Part shown: positions 1-14,083 of the stretch, one piece after another
How positions within the stretch are numbered: position 1 is the first letter of the stretch
Layout: each line of letters begins with the position of its first letter
Assembly: GCA_936450465.1 (NCBI GenBank)
Contig: OW388292.1
Coordinates: forward strand, 8,637,756-8,701,755
Length of the DNA: 64,000 nucleotides
Origin: Gibbula magus
Taxonomy: Eukaryota; Mollusca; Gastropoda; Trochida; Trochidae
Direction: 5' to 3'
Made by a program: the position numbers and the translations under genes
The notes under the pieces: generated by a model
Told to the model about the DNA's origin: nothing
Databases searched by the model: none
What the model saw: the letters and a program-made list of their open reading frames with translations, nothing else

Positions 1-1121
1 GACAGAGTGCTAATCTCGCAAGTAGAAATGGGTCAATGCCAGACATTGAGTGCATTATAGTATATGTGTGTATTTCTAAGCCCTCGTGGCACTAAGTGTT
101 TGAGGTTGAATCAACAACTCAGGGCAAGATTCTTTAACACAAACATGCATCCTACCTAATCAACATAATTTGTTCAAAAAGGTTGTTGAATATTTATTAT
201 GTGAAGGATCAAAACCGTGTGGGAAGTTTTGTTTGTGAAGTGAACCGATGTTCAGGGCTTTGTTCTCAGACAAAACCGAGGATCGGGTTTTGATCACACT
301 TATGAACCATTCGATAAAGTGATTTAGAATATAATTTGCCATTTGTTTCACACGGATTCAAAGGTTTACTGTCGATATTTCAGTTACCATGCAGAGAGAG
401 CACACTCACGATCTGCTGAAACGATCTGAAGAACCATGATGACATTTAGAAATCAGTCTTTATCTCGGCTTGAACCTTAGGTAATAACTCATACGTTAAC
501 CCCTCCCTTTCATCATTCCTACGTAAACGCAGAGATAATTTAATATCAAGCTAAGTGTTTTAGCGCTGAGTTCACAGGAAACAGGATGTGATATGGAAAC
601 TGAATATAGTCCATAATCAAAGGTCCGATAACATAGTAGTTCTACTTACTGTCTATTCATGATTATTTAACAGTTCTGTATGTATACACAGACAACTTTG
701 ATGAATCATACCACGTGATATAGAATAAAACTTTTATCAAACAACTTGAACGCTTCTCATACAATTCAAATAAAGTTAATGTAATGCTGATATTTCAACA
801 TCATCGAATCGTGATCAGTACACGTATGAGAGATCTCTACTTTGACTGCCTATGGCTCCAAGGCGTGTATATTAGGACTATACGTACTGTGAGAAGTACA
901 TGTACATCCGTATATTTTATAGTGAAGAATGTCACGGTGGCGACATGGATACTAAGCCGCTGTTACGTTCAGTGCTGTCAGTTGGTGCCTCACTCTGTTC
1001 GAATTCCGCAAAGGACACTTCCCGACAAAAAGTACAAGTATTTTAAATTGTTAATGCAAACAGTGAGATACCGAATGTGACAGTGTAATAAATCATAATA
1101 AAAATCATATGTGTATGTTAC
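1..1121. other. Left-edge intron, no further exon recognised
   Basis: I looked for a next long exon of the DSL-mucin gene on the minus strand (W-x-L/V-x-Y start, helix ending in Trp, donor in phase 1) and found none. Short ORFs at 160-351 and 784-1080 lack family motifs. Confidence 0.5.
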
Positions 1122-1975
1122 CCGTTATCGTCCACTAGTCCAGTGGTAGGTACCGCTCTCCGTCGTCTCGACTGTTGCTTCAGACGTACTGCCAGGGATG
1201 AAGATAGACTGGATGTGTCTGGAGATATGAATCATTACATTACGTTATTCATTCTCAGTTAAACTCTAAGTTTAACATGTTTAAGATATAGGTGTGTAAA
1301 TAAAAAAATATATTCAAAACTTATGAAAATATAACAGACATTTCTTATAAGTATTGTCAAGTACATCGGGAGTCATTCGGAGTTCAATGTTAACATTTTA
1401 TAATAACCGTGTAATATATGTTTTCGATGGTTGAACAAACAGGTCTCCATGTCTCTTTGTTTTATAAGTGTGTATTATTAGTTGTTTTTTCTCGATATTC
1501 TCGTTTATACCTGGTTCCTGACTCATGACATATTACTGCTAAATCACGTGTTATGTGTGAGAATGACCTTAATTAAGTTCCACAAAAGCGCAATATACAA
1601 CCTTCAAATAAATGTTCGTCATTATATCGCATATAACTTTAACATACGGGTAACATTAAAGCATGTTGTTGTTGTAATGCACATCGCTTTGAGAATTTCC
1701 AGCAAATCGATTGTTATCAATGGGACATATAGTCACGCCTACCATTGTTGGTTGAGATCCATGTCTGCCTTATAGCTGATGCAATGGCCGAGTAGTTGTG
1801 ACTCGTTCCCTTCACATACAGTCTCCTGAGTTTGAGGCCCGTACAGCCACACGACGTTCTGCCAACCCCGACAGAATCCAGGGCAGAGTTGACTTCCTCT
1901 GCGGATGGACTCGCCGAGACCGGGGGATCCTTCGAGTCCACCGAGACGTAGAACTGGACCCTCGTTAATCTGTTC
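1122..1975 (-). CDS. Repeat module 25 (exons 1743-1975 and 1122-1188), last visible
   Basis: The long exon reads NRLTRVQFYVSVDSKDPPVS, helix AEEVNSALDSVG, a Cys pair (TSCGCTG), strand LKLRRLYVKGTS, helix IASAIRQTWISTNNG. The 67-base short exon fits in phase and length and encodes VRLKQQSRRRRAVPTTGLVD then DNG; its RRRR run matches a furin-type site. The gene must continue left because this exon ends at a GTAACA donor. Confidence 0.7.
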
Positions 1976-4900
1976 CTGGAAACAGCGGCCATTACATCAG
2001 TTATAATGAAGCGGTTTGCTATGTATTACTAATTTAGACAATACATTACTGGGGATGTGTGCATGGGATGTACATATCATATTTTAGGAAGGAATATTTA
2101 GAGTTTAGTTACATGTCTAAATTCATAATCGAGTGTTCTAAAAACCAAAATGTAACTTTTCATGAACGAATGTATAGATTACAGATTTAAGAAGACTTTT
2201 CATTTAAATTCAACTTTCATCATCCTGATTTGCAATCTCCAAACTCCTCACAGTGCTGTTTCGACTCTCCTGCGTCTAGCCTGTATCAACACTGCATTCG
2301 GAGCCGTGGCCTCGAACTAGCTCAAGTTGACCCAGCGTTACCAATGACGCTTTCGCATTACTTTTACAGAATATCGTAACTATACTTACCTTATGTACGT
2401 AAACATATCATTTTAATGAAAGTTTAATTATGGATGTTTCATATGCCAGTGATAATTAAAGACGTTTGAACAAATCGCGTTTCAGGCAGCCGTTATGCTC
2501 GCGCAGTGATTTTGCTTGTTTACTTCCGTCTAAAGTGGTAAATTTTGATGGTCAGGAATCCTGACCACGATCGTCCGTGAACCCAGGGATGATAGTTGAT
2601 CAGCCCTGGGGACGAGGTTGACTGATTTGAAGTGTTATATTAGTGGGCACTGCTATCAGATCAGAGAGTCGGGAATTTCATTGAAGTCATAAACCAGACG
2701 AATGATGGTCAATCTAGTTTTGAATTAGTACTTGACATTCAAATGGAACACACGCTTACCATTCAGTGTCGGAGTAAAGGTCCGTGTGGCTCACCTGTCC
2801 CGTAACCTTGGTGACCTGCACACCTGGACACGTGAGGAAAAGGCAAAATTAATATAATCTGCATTGGTTTAAGAAATAATGTCACGGTATCAATATATTG
2901 GTGCAATATTCCACTGCATAATAAGACGAGATAACAGGATGTTAAAACCATTATTTAAAAAAAAACCATTTCATTATTTATAATGACATTATGTTTATTC
3001 AATATGGTCCTAGTTAATAAAAAATATTATAATCGCATTCCTGTTTATTAAGACAGTGTGGTATACGTACCTGTTTTAGTAGCCCAAGCCATTTGAATCG
3101 CTTGTGAAACATTCCCTCTGTCCAGTTTAGAAGTATAGCCACTGAGGAACACCTCCCTCGTCGTGTACAAGTTATCTCCCTTTGTCCACAGAAACACGCC
3201 CGTTGATTGGTTGTTAATAGAAGACGTCAACTGATCATTGGTTGGAGGGTCTTTGGTCCATGGTGTTACACTGCTTGACTGTGTTTTTAACGTGTATCTC
3301 AGATTGGTCACCCGAAACACATTAGTGCTGAAATTATATTAAAGAAAACATTCTCAGCCCGTTCTTGATGGAATACTTGTAATACTGGTTTCCTAAAATA
3401 CAGCCGATACTGGACTGGTACATTTAAAAGAAAATTCTTATTTTCGCTCAAAGTAGAGATGTAACTGCAATGTATGCACCTTCCCCCTATAAGACATAAC
3501 TCATTGGCTAATTTCAGACTTGCTACAGATTGTCACACTTCGTAGTGTGATTGCAGCCGCTTCACGGGAGTCATCTTCAGTTACTTACCCTGCCCTAGCC
3601 AATCGGCGATGACGTTTCATTCACGTAATAATAAAAATGGCATTGGCCACGTTGAGCAAATCCTGCATTCGTTCGACTGTCGCTTTGATGATTTGGTCCT
3701 CGGGTGTAATTTTGTAGGGATGTGATCGATTTTTTAAAGCTCGCACAGAAAAGGCGACGAAATGCAGCAAGGCTTAAATATAAGTTTATTGAGACTCGCG
3801 CAATGTGTGCCTTGCGGGGGAAGATGCAATGTGTAAAGAGCGACCTTGGTTCGATTAACCACACAAAACAGGATCATGACATGCTTCAAGCGTCATGTAG
3901 TTAATCGATTGATAATGGATGAAAAAAATAATAATAACTTTTTTGTTTATCCTCAGTACAAATACATTTCAATATCTATTATAACTAATATGTCGTTATG
4001 CTGGACCAAACAAATAGCGTTTGATAAGGCGAGACCGGGTCGACCCCCAGTCCAGCAAGATATGAGCGAACGCTCTACCAGCTGTTTTAAGTAATATGTT
4101 CTGATCTGCCTTTTATCACATCTATACTAACTATAAGGTACCGTACCTGTTTGAAGTCAACAGGCTTTCTCCACGCACAATGCGAATTTCACATGCACCG
4201 CATGATCCTGAAAATGATAAGAAGAGCTTGATCAAATACAGATGTAAAAGGTTCTGCCTCACTCGATTCGATTAAGATGGTGTTTGTCAAGAAGAGACAT
4301 ATATGTTTAATGGAATGTACATCGTTTCTTTCTTATAATGAAGAATATAATCCAGTCTGATTAAAATCGACCTTGTTCCGAGGAATAAAATTTCCAAAAT
4401 TATATCTATCGGGATACGAACAGGTTCGGTGGTTTCGCGCGGAAACCTTCGAACGATACGAGTTCGTATCCCGGTAGATGCACTATTTTGAAAAAAAATT
4501 CCGCGGAATACCGTCGGTTTTAATCAGACTGGGATAAAATCCGATGTCAATTCATACAAAGGGTCAACGTCGTCAATAATAAACCTTTTTATAACATCTT
4601 TGTTTTGAAGAATCCCATTACCTTGAGAAAACAGAGCCATCCAAGCACTGAATAGTCCGGACTCGATGGAAGCAACCTGTTCAGATTTCATCTCGGCAGA
4701 TACTTGTATCTTCACTTCAAACATTTCGTCTAATCGATATAAAGTTTTCTTGGAATACACATTCCATGATGATGTCACATTCTTTTGAGCCTCGATTTCC
4801 TTGACAGTTGGAGGTATATCGTCATCAGTTTGGGACAATTTACCATTGATTCGCACAGTGTACAAAATGTTGGTGAGAGTGACACTGAAAGAAAACGGTG

Positions 4901-7900
4901 GTCATGTAAATGAACAGTACTACACATGTTCTCGTCTACTATGGAACTACACTTTAGACATAATAGTATTACTCACACTGCACACTGCGTGGTACATAAG
5001 GGGACATAGTCTAATCAGGGACATTATATGTGTATGTATGTATATAAGGTCCCTGGTCTAATTAACTTCATTGATAGTTCACATATGAACAATCAACTTC
5101 ATTGATATTTCACATGTGAACAATCATGGGCATCGTTTTTAATCGTATAGAGACATACCCGAATTCTCCGACAAACATTTCTCTCTTGTTTAAGATCACT
5201 TCTGTTCTGTCGTTTTCTCCTGTGAAATAGAAATTGTCATGTAAGTGCGAACGTATGAATAATACAAGTCACAACATTTAAGCAATGAAGAAGAAATTAG
5301 AGAAAATGGTTGAAGTTGACCATAATTATAGTAAAGCTAATTATCATTAAATATGTGCAAATAATGTACAATACTTTTAGGTCTTTGAAAGGCATTTATA
5401 CAAAAGAAAAACAAGATATTCTGGAAACCAATGTATTCCATGTGGATATAAACCAGGCTTCGGAGTATATTCTAACTTCTTTATCAGGTAAATGTGGGGT
5501 ATAACAATATGGGATAACTCAACATTCCAACAGGAGTATGCATATGCTCCGGCGTTTGTATGTTCAAAATTATGAAGTTGTTATCAGGTAAATCTTTTTT
5601 TTTAAATATTTATCAATTTGAATGAATGAACCTTATATAATCTTGTCAATAACATATGTTGCCTGTTATTTACATAAGCATACATATGCTCATAATAACA
5701 AACCTGTTGTGTTGACCCACGCTTTTTCAATGGTGTCCTTAATGTCTGTAATGTCAATCAGATCAGAGCCACCCTTCAGAAGCAAAGTGAAGCAGGTCTG
5801 ATGTCTGACCGCTGTGTTACCAGTGTATGCGGTGAAGGTCAGCCCATTTGTTTTGAGGGTAGTAAGGATGTTGTCAACATGGGGTGTCACCATTGTGTCA
5901 GGGTCGATGACGTTTGTTCCATTTAGAGCGAATAGAGATATCCTTGAAATTACAGCCCTGAAAACATGTCACATAAATGTAATAAGAACAATAATTGGAT
6001 TAAATTTCATATTTATAACTCATCTCTAAAGTAAATTTGGAAAAGAGAGAATAGAAACTAAAAAACGTTAATCAGTCTATTAAGAAGTTACTGTCTTTTA
6101 GAGGTATTAGTAACGCTCTTAGGTGGAGAGACTCTATCTGCAACCACATTGGAAAGCATTAGTATGCGGCTCCCTGTGTGAGATGGAGCATTTGGACAAC
6201 ATAGGTATTGTCTATAATGTTCTAAGCAAGAAGAATGAAATATGAAATCACCTACCCGTTGTCACCTATGTATTCTTCATTAGACTGCACATTGATTGTA
6301 ATCACACCTTCTGAAACATCCACACAGAGCATTTACCACCAATAGTAATTAATCAATGAAATCGTGAGTTTGTTCATTGAACTCATTTATGAAAATCGGT
6401 AAGTTTTTAATTGTGAAAGTACGGGACTGCAGTAACTTCCCTTTAAACGTTCACTTTAATGTTAATTAAAGGCCATTTATTTTTTAATAAATGTATACAA
6501 AACATCTCCAGACAATAATTCTAACACAATAACCATTTTCTGACACTTACTGTATGTTTCATTCCAACTTTGTGCCAGACTTCTATAGAACACTTCGTAG
6601 TCCTTTTCTTTTATTCTACCATTAACCGTCAGTGTATATTGCATGTCTGCTCGGCTGTACAACGCTGAGAGCGATGCTACATTCAGCGTCTCGTAGTTAT
6701 CTCCCTTGACGGAAGTGAAGTTGAGAGTTATCTTTTCTTCCGTGAGGCTGCCATAGCTGAGAGGAGTGATGTATTTGTTGCCGATTTTCACCAGGAATAG
6801 TTGTCTCCAGACTGAGGTACTCTCATCACTGAAGGACAAATGATTACTGATTACTTGTGTAACAATTCAGACTGAGCTGCTCGTAGCACTGAGGGGCAAA
6901 TGGTCCTTCATTATCCTTGGTGTCTTGGTGTAAACTACATTTACTGTATTTAACAGTGTTGTTTTACAAGGAGGTCATAACCGTGTGTCATTTTTGTTTT
7001 CCTTCATACATTTCTGAGGTTCAAGAACAAGACGTTTAAAAACAATACCAATATGGCCCACCTTTTGATTGTCTCCATTTTTCAAGGTTACGTTTTTTTC
7101 AATATTGTGTTTGACTTGTTACTTACTTTGGTTTGAGCTTCTTTCTGAACTCAGTTTGTCCTTTCCGTTCGACGTCCATATCAAGAGAACCCCCTGGAAA
7201 ACATGCACATTACGAGTTATTACATTATTGGATGAATAACAAATCGTAACATATATGAACCTTTTCCCGCTGATGTAGATATGCAAGTAATACGATTAAC
7301 TAATGGAGTGTTCCTGAACAATGTAATATTGGATACACATGTATTGTATTCTCATAGGGTTTTAGACATAGTTAACATACACAAATTGTGACAATTCTGC
7401 TACATTATACATAAAGACATTTTACCATCAGTCAGCGTGTGTACAGCGGTTCTGACCGACGCAAGAAGAGTGGTGACGTCACCGCGGTACAGCTTCCTGG
7501 TGATGTGTAAGGAAAACATTTCCTCGATCCGCACTGACTCTGTGACGTCAACAATGGCATACGTCACTCCACTGGGGCTTGTGACGTTAACAACTCTGTT
7601 CATATGTTCGGCCTTTGACTGGACTACCTTTGTAGAGGACACTATCTGACTGTGGCCGGTGATGATGTAGGACAGTCTCCACACGGATTCACTGTTCCAA
7701 CCATAAGGTAACGTGTCATTCGCGCAATATGATTAATAATAATATGAATAATGCTTCACGCGTTACCCTGGATATAGATGAATTGCAATATCCTCTCGTA
7801 TGCAAATCTGATATAGTATTTAGAGTTCGCCTATTCTTTTACTTCAAAATATAGTTTAGTATTGAAACGGAATACTTATTGTCAGAAACAAATGGTTGGC

Positions 7901-10900
7901 TGTGTATATTACCCAGAGACTTCAAGTTCTTCCTCTTGTCTGAGTATCTTCGCTGAAACATCTGTAATGGATTGGTGTAAAGTCCTTGATTAAATAAACA
8001 TGCTACTAATTCCCTTTGTGTGGTGCGATATTTATTTATTTTATAAAACTCATCTTTTTCAGATCTTAGAAGGTTGGTTTTAACTCTGTTGCTTTCTCCC
8101 GATGATAGTATATATCATATACATTACAGAGAAATATATAAAGTTTACATTGGTAGTTTACTTTTTGGGGACTGGATACATACATGGATAACACAAGATT
8201 TGTTTACTTTGTATTTTTCGCTAGTGTTCCTCGTTCTAATCACAAATGATTCTATATTTATGCTTAAATATTAAATACATCAAACTAATAGCAGCATTTG
8301 TTTTACATATATTTATTTTATCGTAAGTTGCCGAATGTTTTCGTAAACACAAATACGAAGTACAAGAAATTAAACCATGTACATACTCATGATCTTGCCC
8401 TCCCAGAAGAGTTCGAGGGACGCTTCAAACTGTAGGTAGTCCACAGTGGCGACCCTGTGTCTGAGGTGTATGTAGAAGAGGTCCCGGTAGAGGTAGGTGG
8501 AGGGAGGGACGGGGGAGGTCAGCAGGGAGGGCGAGTAGTCTGTGGATGTCTTGTTGAACTTGGTGGTCAGGATGGACTTCACTTCTTCAAGATCAAGGTC
8601 GACGATTGACCTTGAATCAACCATCATGGATTCCCGGTGCAGCGAGTAGGATATTTTCCATAGTTTACCACTGGAAACACAAGTATGCATTTGTTTGTCT
8701 ATTTACATGAAATCTAAACCCATTGCTTGATAGTGTGAGAAATACTGAAATGTGAGAAGATAGTATGTAAATGCAATATTGTTCAGAATATAAAATTCGT
8801 AAATAAATATAATTTGATCATAAGTGACCATTGACTAGTTAAGTTTAACAATAATTTTTTTTAATTGACTGTTAATTTTTCACGAAAGATGTCACATTAA
8901 AGTAGTCACCTGGTGCTAGATGAAATCATTTCTTCTTGAAGGAGTATATTGGTTGTCACGTTACTCAAATTCGTCGTCACTGAAACAAATAAAAGAACAA
9001 TCTAAAATGGAGCTGCCAAATCGTCTAATCATTAGTGGGACAGTTCGGGGTGTATTAAAGCTGACCTCAGTAAATACAGATTTCTAGTTGAGTTGAGTTA
9101 TATTTGATATTTTTTTATGAATCCAGTGCACCTACCAAATCTTTGTTGCCAGGATGTTTCGAGTCTTGTTTCGAACTCCACCAGATCATATAGCAGAATC
9201 GGTGAGGTCATGTAGAAGACAAATAGACTTTCATATTGGAATATTTCTATATCTGTTTCTATGACAACTTCATATTGCCTCCCCGTGGTTAGGTATGATG
9301 TCAGCACCTTCTGGAGGTCGGTAGCGTTAGCAGGAGATATGTCCTGGGAGGTCAGGACGGTCCCGTCCATTGTCAGATAGTACACGAGTCGGGAGATGAC
9401 GTTTCTGGAATCAAAACATCCAGCGACTTACAAATATACTCATGGGTGAAAGATACCGAAACAGTAGCACACGGTAGTTTTCTTATTCTGTCTAAACATA
9501 ACATGCTAAGTATACTTGATTTTTCAAGCATGATCCGAACACCTGCATGGAAACGTGAGCAAATCAATCTTGTTCTTATAGTACGTGTCTTTAAAACAAA
9601 CAATTATCATATTCTCCCACAACATTTTGATAGTCATACTATACAAGCAGCGTTATACTTACCCTTGTATATCCACCAGTTCCTCTTGTCGTGCGATGTC
9701 GACCAACGCAGAGGTATTGACTGAACCTGCAAAACGATGATAAACACAGTGTGATTCAAATATATTCAATTGCGATTTAAACAAGTTTATTAACAAATGA
9801 CTGTATGAAATAGCTTTACTAAAAATGATGCAAAATATTACAATAATCGATGTCATCACCTGACGTCATTGATATTGTTATCGGTTTGAAAATGACAAGT
9901 TTAATAGTTTCCATAGCACGTCAGTCTTGAGCAAATAAAAGTAATGAACGTACTTGAAAGTCTCCCAACCCAGAGACTCTCTAGGGCCAGCGATATGTTT
10001 TGGGTATCCACAGTTTTGATGACGTTCTTCACAAGTACGCTGAGGCTACTCTCGCGACGACGTAATCCTTCCCCGGTTATTTCCAGCACTGTAACTTGTC
10101 CACTTGCTCCAGTGATGTTTTGAGATTCGACCTCTGACTTCAGTGTCGTCATATTGATTGTATTATAACCACCATAGAAGCCCCAACCAGGTACATAGGG
10201 AACGACTTCAATAGCTCCGTAGTAGATGAACGCAGAGACTTGCCACACGGACATTCTGTCAAGGACCATAGTGTTTATGTTTACGAATTCCACGTCATGA
10301 ACTACATGAACTCTAGTCATGTTAACATATTCGGTTATGTTTGGTGCTTTGTGACATTGTGAACGTTAAATTAAATTGAAATTTGACAAAAATATTATAT
10401 ATTTTTTTGGCATTCGACGTTATAAAGAAGTACACATGTAAACTATTCATGTAAACAATTTCGGTTACGTTTAATATTTGTGAATTGTTAAGACAAACAT
10501 AATTTGAAATGGTTTATTTTGCCATGCCTCGTAATCAATTATAAGCATGGTTTACATGGTTCGAAATATACAAATTTCTAGGAAAGAAACACTCACCCGT
10601 ATATGTCAATCAGCTCTTCGCTTCTAAACAGAAACTTAGCTGCAAAAATAAGTCCTCCATTAATCTCATATGCTAAATTTTCATTACAAATTATATGTGA
10701 ATCATTAAGTCTATTATGACTAATATCATTAAATGATTATGATAAGGATTAAGCATAGAAGTGGTCAATTAAACAAATGAAATGGTTCAGATAGACAGAG
10801 ACGTTCAACTTACTTTCCGATGGCAAAGAATACGTATTATTGAGAGCCATCTCAATGTTAACGAAATTTTCAGTTGCAATCGGTGATGAGAAAAACAGTT

Positions 10901-13900
10901 GCACTTTGTGCCGATAGTCGATGATTTGGTGGCGTTTAAACTCCGTGATGACGTATCCGGTCTCCGCACCGAATGCAATGCTGAGTTGTGATTGGATGGT
11001 TGAGGTGTTCACTTGTTGTGTGACCAGAGCGTCAACAACACTGTTATTTTGGCGTAGTAGGTATTCCACCTTCCACACAGTCTCTCTGTGAGATGGTAAA
11101 GTAAGCACTAAATATTTCTTCATACTTTATTAGTTTCAAACATGTTTTTCTTTGTGTTTTATATTGGTATTGTAACATAATATTACCATTACAAAGGGTG
11201 TTGCTTCTGTTGTTCCATTAATAATATTCTTATCTATTGTTATTTATTGATTTTATTGATAAAATAATTTATCTTCACTCACCCTGTGACGGTCAGATAC
11301 CGAGCTTGTCTAAGAATCGATACTGAAAGGTCTTTTTCTGAAACATTTTAGAATACATATTACATTTTCAGTTGTCTATCTATACACACCTTTAAACAGC
11401 TGGCATAAGAAGTACGAAGAATACTGAACATTTTGGAATAGATAATTCTACTACCAGAATTGTTATGAATATTCCCCTTTAACTACACACTTCATTTCGG
11501 TCATTTTCTATTGACGGTCAACTTCTTGCATATACTAATGCCGTAATGATCACATGCTTGATAACAGTGTTAGCACCTCCTAACAGAACGGTGCATCTAT
11601 AGCAATCTAGAGGTTTACCATCAATCTTTCACCACATCACTTAAACAATATCTCAAAAATGTACAATAGAATAGTTACTCGATGTGTTCATCTTTGTTGA
11701 AAATTCTTGTTGGAGAATCACTTCTAGCTTTTGTATATCTGTGATCATCACTTTTCTCGTGAGATGGAAACTAAACAGAGTGTCCACTCGAGTGACCAGC
11801 TCCTCCTTGATGTCCACCACTGTATTCTTTTCGCCATCAACAGACCGGAAGTCTATCAGCTCTGATTTCAAAATGGCTACATCTAGTTTCCGTGTTGTAA
11901 GTGAGTCCGCAATCGTTCCATTTTGTTCCACAAAGTAGAGGATCTTGAAGAAGGTTTTCCTGAGAAACATCGAAGTTATGCCGTAGTTGAGTGCACTTAA
12001 TGTTGTAAACGTATTAATATTGAATAAATTCCAACTAATATAACATTAAGATAGGAAGTAGCGTGTATCATGTTGTATTCTGGCTAGTAACAAGATTATG
12101 TTGATGATGATATAAATGGTCTACATGCCCAGCCTCCTGTGTTCACCTACCCTGATCTGTCCACAACTTCATGAATGGATCCCAGGACAAAATCCAAGCA
12201 GCTGCAGTTGGTATATTCTGTAATTTAAAAAGAATGACATAATCATATTTTGTAAATGAGATTCAACAAGTACAGATCCCCTTTGTAAGAGATTTACTTT
12301 TAGAAAATATGTGTTTGATGTAATTTAATGTGTTCTTAAGGACCATTGAGTCGAGGCGGATATATTCATAGGTCGTTTTGCTGGTGAGAACGTTGACAGA
12401 ACTATGTTACATGGCACAAGAACATGCCTCCGTGTTTCTCCCAGGCCCTAGTCAGGGCAATTTTGATATCCTGCCAGGAGGAGAAGGAGATGTTGTTCTG
12501 GACGAGGAAGGAGAAACTGCTCCTGAAGGTGTAGACGGTCTCGTGTATTGACGCTATGGTGAGGTGTTGTCCTGTAGAGGTGGTGAGGTCGAGACGAGGC
12601 CAGGTTTCAGTGAGGGAAGACAAGGGGTGCAGAACCTTCCCGTCTACACTGATGGACACTAGGTACCGCCAAGCACTCTCACTGTAGGAGGGGTATGGAT
12701 AGATTTGCTCAAGTCAAAATGTCTGCGTCATATTCGAGTAATATACATAAAGCTAATCCATAATTTGTGATTAACCTTGAAGCCCATCCATCACAAACAT
12801 TATATTTTAATCATAGGGTAAGGGTCTATTTGTAAATAGGTTGCAAAAAGTTTAACATTCTAGTGTTATTGATATGGTGCCTTTGGGTATATACTGTTGA
12901 AACATTATATATAATGAAATTATATGTGAAAGAATCACATCATACTCACAAGGTTCCTGTCGTTATTTCTTCAACTTTTAGAAACTGAACCGCAACCGTC
13001 TCATTTTCATTCACTGAAAATATTAAAATGTCGGATATCAATAATTGGTCCCGAATCGGAACACAGAATGTAATGGACGAAGAGTATAAAAACCACCACG
13101 AAATAACCTCAACAACATCAACTTTAACATTAGTGATTTCCTCCTCGTATTATAACATTTAACTATGTATCGTATCTTATAGTATGTTCATGCACTTGCC
13201 ATCAATTGTCTGTCGCACTGTCTGATCGATGTATTCTCTGAGATGGATTTCTTCAGTGACACCAAATTTGGCACTCAGGAAGAGGCTGAAGGCGAGATCA
13301 GTTCGATAGAGTTTACCCACTGACGTCATCACCTCGTACGCATGCCCATTGACGTCCGTCATGTTTGCTATCTCCTCCGACAGAAGAGTAGTCACGTTGT
13401 GGGACTCTTCTACCCGGGAGTCCAGAACAGTCGCTTCACCAGCTGTGTCGTTTGACGTCACGAAGTAAACTAGTTCCCAATAGCTTTTCCTGGTGTTTGA
13501 AATATTGAAATAATAGAATGAGAAATTCGTTTGACAATACACAATATTTCATTCAAACATCAATTCAGTTTAGCCATTCAGAAGAAGTTTTAATCCCAGT
13601 CAGTAATACATGTATTTATCAAAATAATAGTCTTGGTAGTGTTTTTGTCTTCCTATCAAGTAAACATTAACGAACACGTGTCAGAGGCGGATCTGGCTGA
13701 TCACGGGGTTAGACGTCTACAGGCTAGTGTGTACCTACCCGGAATTGTCGACAAGTTCTTGTTGTTTCAACACGTCGATCTGCACATCAACACCTGCAAA
13801 CACATTTGATGTTGTGAAACCTTGAAGAAAAACTCTTCAATGGAATTCATCATAAATCCAAGTTCAATATATAACATGATTAATAATGATATCCATGTAT

Positions 13901-14031
13901 TTCATCATATCCAATACATGTATTACTAAAGACTACATGTGTATACTTCGATACAAGCAATCTTTATGACAAGAAACGGAAACGTTCGTACATTATTACC
14001 CTCGGATCATATTGATGAAGTTAATATTTAT

Positions 14032-14083
<52 letters not shown>

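Noticed and set aside
784..1080. Plus-strand 98-codon ORF as a gene
   Set aside because: No family motif, no splice or promoter context, opposite to the gene spanning the region.
1122..1188. tRNA-like half at the last short exon (GTCCACTAGTCCAGTGGTAGG on plus)
   Set aside because: It recalls a tRNA 5' half, but no B box or cloverleaf follows, while the minus-strand exon fits in length, phase and splice sites.
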